Under the pieces are notes generated by a model that saw only the letters and a program-made list of their open reading frames with translations, ran no database searches and was not told where the DNA came from. Shown here piece after piece: positions 42,130 to 48,898 of a stretch of DNA of 48,898 bases. Position 1 is the stretch's first letter. The number at the start of each line of letters is the position of its first letter. Made by a program: the position numbers and the translations under genes. This DNA comes from Planctomycetaceae bacterium (GTDB lineage Bacteria; Planctomycetota; Planctomycetia; Planctomycetales; Planctomycetaceae): contig JANQQW010000352.1 in NCBI GenBank assembly GCA_028284885.1, positions 1 through 48,898 on the forward strand. The letters run 5' to 3'.

Positions 42130-42185
42130 TGGGATTCACGCCCATGTCGATCTTTGAAAACAATTGAACGTGGGTTTTGAGCCCA
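42130..42185 (+). promoter_or_regulatory. Candidate MraZ operator sites and promoter upstream of mraZ
   Basis: TGGGATTCACGCCCA (42130-42144) and TGGGTTTTGAGCCCA (42171-42185) share TGGG-N7-CCCA and start 41 bases apart. The second copy fills the spacer between TTGAAC (42164-42169) and TACCCT (42187-42192), a weak -35/-10 pair with 17-base spacing. MraZ of E. coli recognises TGGG-containing repeats at its own promoter, so autoregulation is plausible. Confidence 0.5.
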
Positions 42186-42233
42186 GTACCCTGTTCGAGT
42201 AGGACTCGTTCAGGGAACTCCTCGGGCTGACTC

Positions 42234-42713
42234 GTGCCGCAGACGTTCATCACCGGAGAAGTTCGCCGCACGCTCGACGAGCGGTTCCGGGTCTCGGTGC
42301 CGCCGGAGATGGCAGCGGCCGTGACGGACGAGAACGGCGAGTCGATCCTCGCGAAGGAACGGGCCGGCTGCCTCAGCTTGTGGCCGGCCAGTGAGTGGCA
42401 GCGACGCCTCGACAACGGCGTCGACGTCATCCGTCGCAAGATCGAAGCCGGACTGGTCGAGCAGCGGTGGGGCGAGGTGCAGCGGCTGGGACGGTTGCTG
42501 AGCAGCCGTCACAAAACCGTGAAACTCGCCAACCGTTCGCGGCTGTTGATCCCCGACGAGGACCGCGAGTTCCTCGGCGTGGGACCAAACGAGGAGCTGG
42601 TGCTCGTGGGCGCGGTGGCGTGCGTCGAAATCTGGCAGCGCGGGGCCTGGTTGGACCTGCTCCGGGAGGACATGCCGGACTTCGGCGACCTTTTCCGCGA
42701 CCTCTCTGGTTGA
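42234..42713 (+). CDS. mraZ: MraZ-family transcriptional regulator (two SpoVT/AbrB-like half domains), orphan
   Basis: 159 residues from a GTG start. Two AbrB-like halves are visible: '[20 protein letters not shown]' near the N-terminus and '[20 protein letters not shown]' near residue 100. '[13 protein letters not shown]' and '[18 protein letters not shown]' are the MraZ-specific connectors. Family members are 140-155 residues long and form a ring that binds DNA repeats near their own promoter, repressing the division/cell-wall cluster. Here the usual neighbours (rsmH, fts, mur) are absent: the gene stands alone after the autotransporter, and the next plus-strand gene starts 3.2 kb away. Planctomycetes lack ftsZ, so the target may be its own gene or something else. 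Confidence 0.85.
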   Translation: MPQTFITGEVRRTLDERFRVSVPPEMAAAVTDENGESILAKERAGCLSLWPASEWQRRLDNGVDVIRRKIEAGLVEQRWGEVQRLGRLLSSRHKTVKLANRSRLLIPDEDREFLGVGPNEELVLVGAVACVEIWQRGAWLDLLREDMPDFGDLFRDLSG

Positions 42714-42980
42714 AGGCGAGAGACCCACGTTCGGATCGGACAGCAGCACACAGCGTTGCCGGCGACTTCACTCTTGGACGAGGCACGTGGGGATGGAATC
42801 CCACGCCGGACCGCTCGCTTCTGCCCCGGCATGCCCGGTTGGAGGAATCCGCGAAACGACCACTCGATACCCCAGGCACTCCGTACCCTCCACAGCCGGA
42901 CCCCAGGCAAGTCCAAGGAAGGCTCGATGGCACGGAAGCCGTTTCGAGGAGACCAAGGGCCGGGCATGCCGTTGCTACGG

Positions 42981-43024
42981 GAACGCCCCGCACGGAGAGA
43001 GCCGTGCGGGGCGTTCTTCGTTCG
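42981..43024 (+). terminator. Strong intrinsic terminator-like hairpin
   Basis: A 15-bp perfect stem pairs 42981-42995 (GAACGCCCCGCACGG) with 43002-43016 across the loop AGAGAG, followed by TTCGTTCG. It would end a plus-strand transcript coming from mraZ or from the putative RNA at 42780-42971. Confidence 0.75.
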
Positions 43025-43075
43025 AAGACGGCCTCTGCTGCGACAAGTTCGATTGCCACGACACGTTCGATCGAA

Positions 43076-43157
43076 GACCAGCCGCGACCGTCAGGGAGCG
43101 ATAGCGGCGCTGCACCGAGAGCCGCGTCGGAGCGCTCCCTGACGGTCGCGGCTGGTC
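43076..43157. repeat. Perfect 25-bp inverted repeat with 32-base loop
   Basis: The arm GACCAGCCGCGACCGTCAGG (first 20 of 25 bases, 43076-43100) is matched exactly in inverted form at 43133-43157. The 32-base spacer is also GC-rich and partly self-complementary. I recall similar AGCCGCGACCGT-type palindromes in planctomycete intergenic regions, so this may be a dispersed repetitive element; copy number cannot be checked here. Confidence 0.75.
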
Positions 43158-43276
43158 CGTGCCGACCTTGGAGAGGGAGGAGGTCACGCAGGGCGTTTTC
43201 TCGTCGGTGGCGCACACCTCCGGTGTGCGAACCAGCGTGGCCACCCGGAACTCGCACACCAGAGGTGTGCGTTACG

Positions 43277-44551
43277 TCAGTAGACCGTGAGGACGCGGTG
43301 GAGTTCCTCGACGGAGGTCTGGCCCTCGCGGACGAGCCGTTTGCCGGCTTCCTCGAGGGTCTCCATTCCCTTGTGCCGCGCGAGGTCCATCAGCTCCTGG
43401 TGGGACTTGCCGTGCAGGATCGCCTGCCGCATCTCGTCGTCGACCGGCATGATCTCGAAGGCCCCCATCCGGCCGGAGTAGCCGGTGTGGAAGTTCTCGT
43501 CGGCCGGGATGCCGCGGACGAGCTGGTTCTCGTGGGCGTGGGCCGGGTCGATGCCGAGCAGCTGGCACTGGGCCTCGTCCGGCGTGAAGAACTCGCGTGA
43601 GACGGGGCAGTTCTTGCGGAGCAGACGCTGGGAGATGATGCAGTTCAGGCTGTCGCCGATGAACATCGGCGGGACGCTGAACTCGCGGAAGACGTCGATG
43701 GTGGCGGCCGTGTCGTTGGCGTGCAGCGTACTGAGCACGGAGACGCCGGTGAGCCCCGCACGGCAGGCGATGTGGGCCGTCTCGGGGTCGCGGATCTCGC
43801 CGACCATCACGACGTTCGGGTCCTGTCGGAGCACCCCGCGGAGGGCGTCGACGAAGCCGAAGTTGATCTTGGAGTCGATCTGGATCTGGTTGACCCCCTC
43901 GATCCGCCGCTCGACGGGATCCTCGATGGTGACGACGCTCTTGTTGACGTCGTTGAGGACGTTGAGGCAGGCGTAGAGCGTGGTCGTCTTGCCGCAGCCG
44001 ACCGGCCCGACGGCGAGGAGCACGCCGTACGGCTTTCGCAGCTGGGCGAGGACCTTCTCGCGCTGCCAGTCGTTCAGTCCGAGTTCGTCGAACTTGCTGA
44101 AGTCGGTCGAGTCGGGCATCAGCCGCATGACGAGCCGCTCGCCGTGGATCGTCGGGCCGCTGCCGACGCGGACGTCCCGCTGGTGCTGCAGGACGGCGTT
44201 GGCGATGTGGCCGTCCTGGGCGACACGTCGTTCCGTGATGTCCATGCCGGCCATCAGCTTCACCCGCGAGACGACCTGCGAGGTCAACTCGGCCGGCAGT
44301 TCGAGCACGTCGTGCAGGAGGCCGTCGACGCGAAGGCGGACGCGGATCCCGGAGTCGGACGGGTCGAGGTGGACGTCGGTCGCCTTCAATTGGAAGGCCC
44401 GCTCGAGCAGGAGATCGACGAGGGGCCCGGGGCCGACGACGTCGAGGAGTTGCCGGAGTTCCTCCTGAAGGGCCTTCTGCCGGATCTCGGTCCCGTTCCC
44501 CTTCTCGGTCGGCGTTCCGGTGGTCTCCTCCGGGGACTGCAGGTCGGTCAT
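43277..44551 (-). CDS. GspE/PilB-type secretion or pilus assembly ATPase
   Basis: 424 residues from the ATG at 44551. Residues about 45-115 are the N2-type domain ('[20 protein letters not shown]'). Motor motifs follow: Walker A '[13 protein letters not shown]', Asp box '[20 protein letters not shown]', Walker B '[13 protein letters not shown]' and His box '[15 protein letters not shown]'. It is shorter than PilB or GspE because the N1 domain is missing. The tetracysteine zinc site between the His box and the GYxGR motif is reduced to single Cys residues, although '[11 protein letters not shown]' is kept. It should power pilus or type II-like assembly, perhaps for DUF1559-like pseudopilins. 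No other gsp/pil gene is nearby. Confidence 0.92.
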   Translation of the reverse strand: MTDLQSPEETTGTPTEKGNGTEIRQKALQEELRQLLDVVGPGPLVDLLLERAFQLKATDVHLDPSDSGIRVRLRVDGLLHDVLELPAELTSQVVSRVKLMAGMDITERRVAQDGHIANAVLQHQRDVRVGSGPTIHGERLVMRLMPDSTDFSKFDELGLNDWQREKVLAQLRKPYGVLLAVGPVGCGKTTTLYACLNVLNDVNKSVVTIEDPVERRIEGVNQIQIDSKINFGFVDALRGVLRQDPNVVMVGEIRDPETAHIACRAGLTGVSVLSTLHANDTAATIDVFREFSVPPMFIGDSLNCIISQRLLRKNCPVSREFFTPDEAQCQLLGIDPAHAHENQLVRGIPADENFHTGYSGRMGAFEIMPVDDEMRQAILHGKSHQELMDLARHKGMETLEEAGKRLVREGQTSVEELHRVLTVY

Positions 44552-44601
44552 CTCGACTCTTCTCTTCCGGGGGTGCGAACGTGGTCGATCGAGAGATGTA
44601 G

Positions 44602-45315
44602 TCAGCCAGCCGGCACGGCCGGGTACAGGGCGAGGGCGAGAATGATGGCGAGGGCACTCAACGCGATTCCGATCCCGCCCACAACCTTGCGGCTCGGTCC
44701 GTCGGACAGGACCAGCAGCGTGCCGGTGACGAGTCCGGCGAGCGCGGCGACCGCCGTGATCCCGACCCCGACCGCCGGAGCGAGCAACGCCCTCGCCACC
44801 ACGACTGATCCGCAGACCGCGACGACACCGCTGACCACGGCTGCGACGAACAGAACGGGACTCTCCTGACCGGACGGCTCGGCCACGCTGTTGCCCTGTT
44901 GCGGGCCGGAGCCGGGCGTGCCGGACTTCGGCGCCTTCAGGCCGAGCACCTTCCGGGCCTCGGTGCGGGTCTCGGTGATCGTCCAGTACTCGGTCAGTCG
45001 GGCCAGTTCGAGCACTTCGAGCACGCCGTCGGCCCTGACGGCGACGACCATCTTGTGCCCCTTCTTGTCCTTGATCTGCTTCCAGAGCCGCACGATGAGG
45101 GCGACCATGGCGGAGCCCATGTACTCGAGCTCGGTGAGATCGACGACGAGGTTGGCGGGGTTCAGCGACCGGATTCGCTCGATGATGGCGTTGCCGGCCT
45201 CTTCGACCTGGGCGAGTGGCTGCTGGGCCATCTCGGCCTTCAGCGTGATCACCGGCGTCCGTCCCGACTCCTCGTACGCGTAGGAGAGGTCTCGTGACTC
45301 GGTCGTCGTGCTCAC
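44602..45315 (-). CDS. STAS-domain protein with C-terminal membrane helices
   Basis: 237 residues from a GTG start with GGGAG upstream; longer upstream starts add low-complexity sequence. Residues about 15-125 are a STAS/anti-sigma-antagonist domain: '[10 protein letters not shown]', '[20 protein letters not shown]', then '[20 protein letters not shown]'. The usual phosphorylatable Ser corresponds to the Ser of 'YMGSA'. Residues about 155-235 form three hydrophobic helices, a rare combination that would tether the STAS domain to the membrane. It may sense or recruit a kinase/phosphatase pair in a partner-switch pathway. It is 50 bases upstream of the GspE-type gene on the same strand, so it may regulate that motor. 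Confidence 0.82.
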   Translation of the reverse strand: MSTTTESRDLSYAYEESGRTPVITLKAEMAQQPLAQVEEAGNAIIERIRSLNPANLVVDLTELEYMGSAMVALIVRLWKQIKDKKGHKMVVAVRADGVLEVLELARLTEYWTITETRTEARKVLGLKAPKSGTPGSGPQQGNSVAEPSGQESPVLFVAAVVSGVVAVCGSVVVARALLAPAVGVGITAVAALAGLVTGTLLVLSDGPSRKVVGGIGIALSALAIILALALYPAVPAG

Positions 45316-45878
45316 GGGTCGGAAACTCCCGGTCGTTGGACTGGGCCCAGCCGTCGTCCGCTCGTCGAACTCGACTTTGCCCGCCTGGGGGACGAACGCA
45401 CGCTGCAGCCCGTCGGTAGGACGTTCAGAGAGGGAGCCGCGGAAACGGCCCGTCGCTGCGCGGCTGCACTCTATCGCAATCCCAACAGCGTCAACAGCGT
45501 CAGGCAACTCTTCGCGCAAGATTCACCTCGCACGGTCGAGTCCGGCCGAAGCCGTGCTCACACGCCAGCCGCGCGTCGTGCTTCTGAAGTGACTCCCCCT
45601 GACGGACGGGGTTGCGGTCGCACGGACTCTGGCGCTCACGAGGGGGGGACGGACGGGACGACCGACGTGGTTCGGAGGCAGCCGATAGGTGATTGACACC
45701 CGATTCTCGCCACCGGTAGACTCGATTTCGCACGGTTGATCGCGCCCGAAGGGATTGGTGGAACGCAGCCGGGTCCGGCACCTCGCCGAATTCTCGCCCC
45801 GCACCGTTCCCTCCAAGCCGTGCGGTCGAGTTGGTTTCCGTTTCCAAGACTCTCCCGAACAGCATCCCGGCACCGACC
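45316..45878. other. 563-base divergent intergenic region
   Basis: It separates the STAS gene (minus) from the envelope coiled-coil cluster (plus). No frame in it has coding character and I see no RNA gene. It contains a tandem CAACAGCGT (near 45484-45502), a CCCC/GGGG hairpin around 45595-45615 and a candidate promoter at 45693-45722. The long leader after that promoter (about 150 bases) shows no recognised riboswitch. Confidence 0.5.
45693..45722 (+). promoter_or_regulatory. Candidate sigma-70-type promoter for the coiled-coil/mreB cluster
   Basis: TTGACA (45693-45698) is followed after 18 bases by TAGACT (45717-45722), four of six matches to TATAAT. It points toward the gene starting at 45879. 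The spacing is slightly long, and no start-site data exist. Confidence 0.45.
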
Positions 45879-46550
45879 ATGACCAGCGTCAGCAAGGTGT
45901 TGGCCGTTCTCGTCGTGACGATGAGCTTGGCGTTCCTCGGGTTCGTCTCGGCCATGCTCGTCGGCGGCCCCAACTGGTTCGCCCAGCGGCGCGACGAGTT
46001 GCTCCTCCGCGAGGGGTACACCTTCAAGCGGTCCGAGGGCGAGGTCGTCTCCTGGTCGACCAGCCGGGGTGACGAACAGCTAGCCGGCGGCATGCTCTTC
46101 GAGGCCAAGGCGATCGTGAAGGCCCGGAGCGACCTGGAGAACCGGCAGAGGGCCGAGATCGGCGAGCTCTCGGACGAGACGAAGAAGCTGCAAGACCAAC
46201 TCGACCAGTTGCAGGCGTGGATCGAGGTCGATCGCCAGGCGCTCGAGAACAGGGCCGCCACGCTCCAGTACCTGCTCGACCAGCAGGCCGAGCAGATTGC
46301 CGCGATCGCCGTCGAGACCGCCAAGGTCAACGAGCAGGGAGTCCAGACGCAGGCCACGCTCAAGGCCCGCCGCGAGGACGCCCAACGGCTGCAGCAGCAG
46401 ATCGAGGAGCTGATCGCCGAGACCGAGCGGATCATCGCTCACGAAGAGCTGCTCGAAGACCGCTTGACGATCATGTTGGGCGAGATTTCCCGACTGAAGG
46501 CCCGCCGGGACCGCCTTCAGAGCCGAGTCGCGACCGCCCCGGCCGCCTGA
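45879..46550 (+). CDS. Membrane-anchored coiled-coil protein, unknown function
   Basis: 223 residues from the ATG at 45879; an upstream in-frame start gives 16 residues of weak leader. One TM helix near residues 6-27 ('VLAVLVVTMSLAFLGFVSAM') is followed by 'GGPNWFAQRRDELLLREGYT' and then an uninterrupted coiled coil (residues about 75-215), e.g. 'DETKKLQDQLDQLQAWIEVD'. It should be an inner-membrane protein with a long periplasmic rod. No family is recognised. The following gene, 51 bases on, has the same architecture, and mreB lies 1.3 kb downstream, suggesting an envelope or cell-shape role. Confidence 0.8.
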   Translation: MTSVSKVLAVLVVTMSLAFLGFVSAMLVGGPNWFAQRRDELLLREGYTFKRSEGEVVSWSTSRGDEQLAGGMLFEAKAIVKARSDLENRQRAEIGELSDETKKLQDQLDQLQAWIEVDRQALENRAATLQYLLDQQAEQIAAIAVETAKVNEQGVQTQATLKARREDAQRLQQQIEELIAETERIIAHEELLEDRLTIMLGEISRLKARRDRLQSRVATAPAA

Positions 46551-46601
46551 CGAGACGACGAGCCGAACGAACACGAGAGAACGGAACGAGGAGAAACGGT
46601 C

Positions 46602-47531
46602 ATGACCTTCGTCGGCAAGCTGCTCGTCGTCCTGCAATTGGTCCTCAGCATCTGCTTCATGGCGTTCGCCGGGGCCGTCTACACGTTCCAGACCAAGTGG
46701 CGGACCCAGTACGAGGCGACGCAGACCAAGCTGGAGGAGGTCACCCGGGAGAACGAGGCCCGCAAGGCGACCATCCGCAAGTACAACGACCTCGCGCGCA
46801 CGACCCTCGGCGTCGCCTCCAACGCCGACCCGGCCTTCGCCTTCGACCAGCAGGGCGACCTCGTCGAACAGGGGCTCGCCACCGCCGAGGCCAAGGTCGC
46901 CGAGGCCCAGACGCTGAAGACAGAACGGGACGACGCCATCCGCCAGATGGAGAACGAGCAGAAGCAGAACGCGAACCGCGAGAGTCAGTTGATCACCGCC
47001 GTCACGGAGACCGACCTCGCCACCCAGGCCCGCGAGGACGCCCAGACGACCAGCAGCCTCCTCAACGAGGTCTACCTCAGCGCTCAGGAACGGATCGACG
47101 ATCTCGAGGACGAGCGACGTAAGAAATCCGACGAGGCCTTCGCCCTCGAGCAGACCCTCAAGGAGGTCGAGCGGAAGTACAACGACCTGCTGACCGACAA
47201 CGCCCGCGTCCGACAACTCGTCCGTCAGCTCGGTGGCGACCCCGAGGCGAAGCCGCAGCGGAAGGACGCCCCGCCGCCGTCCGTCGAGGGGCTCGTGCTC
47301 AACACGCGGAAGACGCGCGCCTCCGTCCTCATCGAGGTCTCGATCGGCTCCGACGACGGACTCAAGGACGGCGACGAGCTCTTCGTCTTCCGCACCCGCG
47401 ACAGCAAGTACCTCGGCAAGATCGAACTCGTCCTCGTCACCCCGGACCGCGCCGTCGGTGCGGTCGTCGAGAAGGCGAAGAACGGCACCATCGAACGCGG
47501 CGACAACGTCGCCACCAAGCTGGGCACCTGA
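46602..47531 (+). CDS. Membrane-anchored coiled coil with C-terminal small beta-barrel (FlgT-C/MreC-like)
   Basis: 309 residues from the ATG at 46602, with GAGGAG upstream. One TM helix lies near residues 5-27 ('LLVVLQLVLSICFMAFAGAV'). A coiled coil runs from about 30 to 210. The last 80 residues form a compact beta domain: 'RASVLIEVSIGSDDGLKDGD', 'YLGKIELVLVTPDRAVGAVV' and 'IERGDNVATKL'. This pattern (I-G-S-D-D-G-L-x-x-G-D) is shared with the FlgT C-terminal domain and loosely with the MreC barrel. Position before mreB makes an MreC-like scaffold tempting, but the sequence is not a standard MreC. I infer an envelope-spanning structural protein. Confidence 0.82.
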   Translation: MTFVGKLLVVLQLVLSICFMAFAGAVYTFQTKWRTQYEATQTKLEEVTRENEARKATIRKYNDLARTTLGVASNADPAFAFDQQGDLVEQGLATAEAKVAEAQTLKTERDDAIRQMENEQKQNANRESQLITAVTETDLATQAREDAQTTSSLLNEVYLSAQERIDDLEDERRKKSDEAFALEQTLKEVERKYNDLLTDNARVRQLVRQLGGDPEAKPQRKDAPPPSVEGLVLNTRKTRASVLIEVSIGSDDGLKDGDELFVFRTRDSKYLGKIELVLVTPDRAVGAVVEKAKNGTIERGDNVATKLGT

Positions 47532-47577
47532 TCGACGCAGACCGCCAGCGAACGCAACCGCACATTCGAGAAGCCCG

Positions 47578-47712
47578 ATGGCCAAAGAGAAGCCGAAAGC
47601 CGACGTCTACGTCGCCCTGTTGTTCGTCGCCGTGGGGGCCCTGCTGACCGGGATCACCTTCCTCGCCGTCGAACTCTCCCGCTACGGCTGGGAGCTGCCG
47701 GCCGGAAGCTGA
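47578..47712 (+). CDS. 44-residue single-pass membrane protein
   Basis: The ATG at 47578 opens a 45-codon frame: a basic start 'MAKEKPKADVYV', a TM helix 'ALLFVAVGALLTGITFLAVE' and a short tail 'LSRYGWELPAGS'. It lies 46 bases after the previous gene in the same direction, uses the same codon bias, and has a topology consistent with a small subunit of the coiled-coil membrane cluster. No family is recognised. Confidence 0.75.
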   Translation: MAKEKPKADVYVALLFVAVGALLTGITFLAVELSRYGWELPAGS

Positions 47713-47857
47713 GCCGGTACCGCAGGCCAGACCACGTCTTGTGGCGTTTCCCGTTCGCCGCTACAACGCGGGCCGTTTGACGGTCCCGGGCCGGCGATCC
47801 CCTCTGCGCTCCGCCCGACTCGTCTGAAGTCCCAGTCGTCAACGGGTTTCGGCACGG

Positions 47858-48898
47858 ATGCTGAGCCGGCTCCGACAGGCCCTCTGCCCCGACCTCGCCA
47901 TCGACCTCGGCACGGCGAACACACTCGTCGCCGTGCAGGGTGAGGGAATCGTCGTCGACGAGCCCTCCGTCGTCGCGCTCGAGAAGGGGACCCGACGCGT
48001 CCTCGGCAAGGGGACGGCCGTCGGCAAGCTCGCCCGCCAGATGCTCGGCCGCACGCCCGACGGCATCACCGCCGTCCGCCCGCTCGAGAAGGGCGTCATC
48101 ACCGACTTCGAGCTCTGCGAGGCGATGCTGCGGTACTTCGTCCGCAAGGCCCGCCAGTCCACCCGCGGCCTTCGTCCCCGCGTCGTCGTCGCCGTCCCGG
48201 GCGGCATCACGCCGGTCGAACGCCGGGCCGTCTTCAACTCGGCCGAGCGCTCGGGGGCCGGTCGCGTTTACCTACTCGACGAGGCCAAGGCGGCCAGCAT
48301 CGGCGCTGGACTGCCCATCTCCGAGCCGGTCGCCAGCATGGTCTGCGACATCGGCGGCGGCACGACCGAGGTCGCCATCCTCTCCCTCGGCGACGTCGTC
48401 GTCGGAGACTCGATCCGCGTCGCCGGCGACGCCATGGACGCCGCCGTCGTCCGCTACCTGAAACAGCAGTTCTCGCTCCGCATCGGCGAGCAGACCGCCG
48501 AGCACCTCAAGCGACAGATCGGCAGCGCCTACCCGCTCGACGAGGAGTTGACCGCCTCCGTCAACGGGCTCGACACCGTCGCCGGCATCCCCCGCAAGGC
48601 GGTCGTCACCAGCGAGGACGTCCGCGAGGCACTCGCCGCCCCCCTCGAGGAGATCCTCGACTGCATCCGGACCGTCATCGAACGGTGCAAACCGGAACTC
48701 GTCGCCGACCTCGCCGACACGGGCGTCGTCCTCACGGGCGGCGGTGCCCTGCTCCGCGGCATCGACCGGCTCACCAGCGAACGACTCGGCATCCCGGTCC
48801 GCATCGCCGACGACCCGCTGACGACCGTCGCCCGCGGCACGGTCGTCTGCCTCGACCACCTCGCCCGCTGGCGCGACAGTCTCGACGACGGCAGCCGC
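47858..48898 (+). CDS. mreB: Rod-shape-determining actin-like protein MreB (3' truncated by window end)
   Basis: 347 codons are visible from the ATG at 47858 with no stop before the edge. Actin-fold motifs are present: phosphate-1 'AIDLGTANTLVAV', 'VVAVPGGITPVERRAV', the 'DEAKAASIGAGLPI' segment, phosphate-2 'CDIGGGTTEVAIL' and the adenosine loop 'VVLTGGGALLRGIDRL'. The usual MreB length is about 335-350, so nearly all of it is here. MreB polymerises with ATP under the inner membrane and guides peptidoglycan synthesis. It follows three same-strand envelope genes after a 145-base gap; mreC, mreD and pbp2 may follow beyond the edge. Confidence 0.96.
   Translation, partial: MLSRLRQALCPDLAIDLGTANTLVAVQGEGIVVDEPSVVALEKGTRRVLGKGTAVGKLARQMLGRTPDGITAVRPLEKGVITDFELCEAMLRYFVRKARQSTRGLRPRVVVAVPGGITPVERRAVFNSAERSGAGRVYLLDEAKAASIGAGLPISEPVASMVCDIGGGTTEVAILSLGDVVVGDSIRVAGDAMDAAVVRYLKQQFSLRIGEQTAEHLKRQIGSAYPLDEELTASVNGLDTVAGIPRKAVVTSEDVREALAAPLEEILDCIRTVIERCKPELVADLADTGVVLTGGGALLRGIDRLTSERLGIPVRIADDPLTTVARGTVVCLDHLARWRDSLDDGSR

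Larger units (their letters stand above)
42714..43276. other. 563-base gap: candidate structured RNA, terminator and inverted repeat
   Basis: No convincing protein gene is seen. From about 42780 to 43020 the plus strand can fold. A small GTGGG/CCCAC hairpin lies near 42787-42804. An outer helix pairs CGGCATGCCCGG (42827-42838) with CCGGGCATGCCG (42960-42971), continued by TTGG/CCAA (42839-42842 with 42953-42956) and CGAAACG/CGTTTCG (42852-42858 with 42940-42946). A terminator follows. This nested order suggests an RNA gene or long leader. I could not match it to tmRNA, RNase P, SRP or 6S RNA by eye. The remainder holds a 25-bp inverted repeat and the 3' flank of the ATPase gene. Confidence 0.5.

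Noticed and set aside
41915-42439. A 174-codon minus-strand frame opposite the mraZ leader
   Set aside because: It overlaps the autotransporter end and mraZ in antisense, lacks a ribosome binding site and has no domain.
43037-43060. GTTCGATT as a tRNA T-loop
   Set aside because: No cloverleaf, acceptor stem or anticodon arm can be formed around it.
42927-43142. A small plus-strand frame with a good AAGGAAGG site (starts MARKPFRG)
   Set aside because: It reads through the intrinsic terminator and the inverted repeat. Its ribosome-site-like sequence also fits the folded RNA candidate. Possible but unsupported.
42427-43257. A 276-codon minus-strand open frame after the ATPase gene
   Set aside because: It runs through the terminator hairpin and the 25-bp inverted repeat and is Arg/Pro-rich with no recognisable domain.

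Overview
The window is about 67% GC, densely coded, and carries the gene families typical of Planctomycetota. These are two pilin-like DUF1559 proteins, the secreted cytochrome set (PVC-type haem domain, DUF1549/DUF1553, DUF1501), DUF1080 and ThuA domains, a Cys-type sulfatase, a glucosamine-6-phosphate deaminase fused to a PIG-L domain, a Uma2-family protein, and an inverse autotransporter with a beta-helix passenger. GTG starts are common and many genes lack a clear Shine-Dalgarno. There are no transposons, phage genes, CRISPR arrays, tRNAs or rRNAs, so this reads as ordinary chromosome, probably from a high-GC member of the Planctomycetales. The exact taxon cannot be read from the sequence.

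Layout. Positions 1-13.7 kb hold exported catabolic and redox proteins: a truncated haem-domain protein, a DUF1559/lipoprotein pair, a DUF1080-(ExbD-like)-ThuA fusion, a sugar dehydrogenase with three CxxCH sites, a DUF1549/1553 protein, a DUF1501 protein and a FemAB-like acyltransferase. Positions 13.7-19.5 kb hold a coiled-coil protein, NagB-PIG-L, a divergent PIG-L deacetylase and a family-39 glycosyltransferase. Positions 19.5-23.7 kb are a compact operon: a zinc-ribbon MotA/TolQ/ExbB channel, a Uma2 protein and two different single-TM coiled-coil partners. Positions 23.9-30.5 kb carry a permuted papain-fold protease, small enzymes, an IlvD/Edd dehydratase and a Tat-tagged fusion of both ethanolamine ammonia-lyase subunits. 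Positions 30.6-39.6 kb carry a GH88/105-type hydrolase with an M14-like front domain, a UvrD-family helicase, a NikK/NikL-like pair, the second DUF1559 gene and a sulfatase. Positions 39.7-43.3 kb carry the autotransporter, an orphan MraZ with candidate operators, and a 563-base gap with a possible structured RNA, a terminator and a 25-bp inverted repeat. Positions 43.3-48.9 kb carry a GspE-type ATPase, a STAS membrane protein, a three-gene envelope coiled-coil cluster and the start of mreB, which runs off the window.

How the genes fit together. Much of the content serves attack on complex glycans outside the cytoplasm and passage of electrons to periplasmic haem proteins: sulfatase, unsaturated-uronyl hydrolase, DUF1080/ThuA, sugar dehydrogenase and amino-sugar enzymes. 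The rest concerns the envelope: a proton-channel operon, pilin-like proteins, an outer-membrane barrel and MreB with upstream membrane coiled coils.

The least explained items are the channel operon with two unlike MotB-type partners, the exported-looking EutB-EutC fusion, the ExbD-like insert between DUF1080 and ThuA, the orphan mraZ with three TGGG-N7-CCCA sites, and the structured gap after mraZ.
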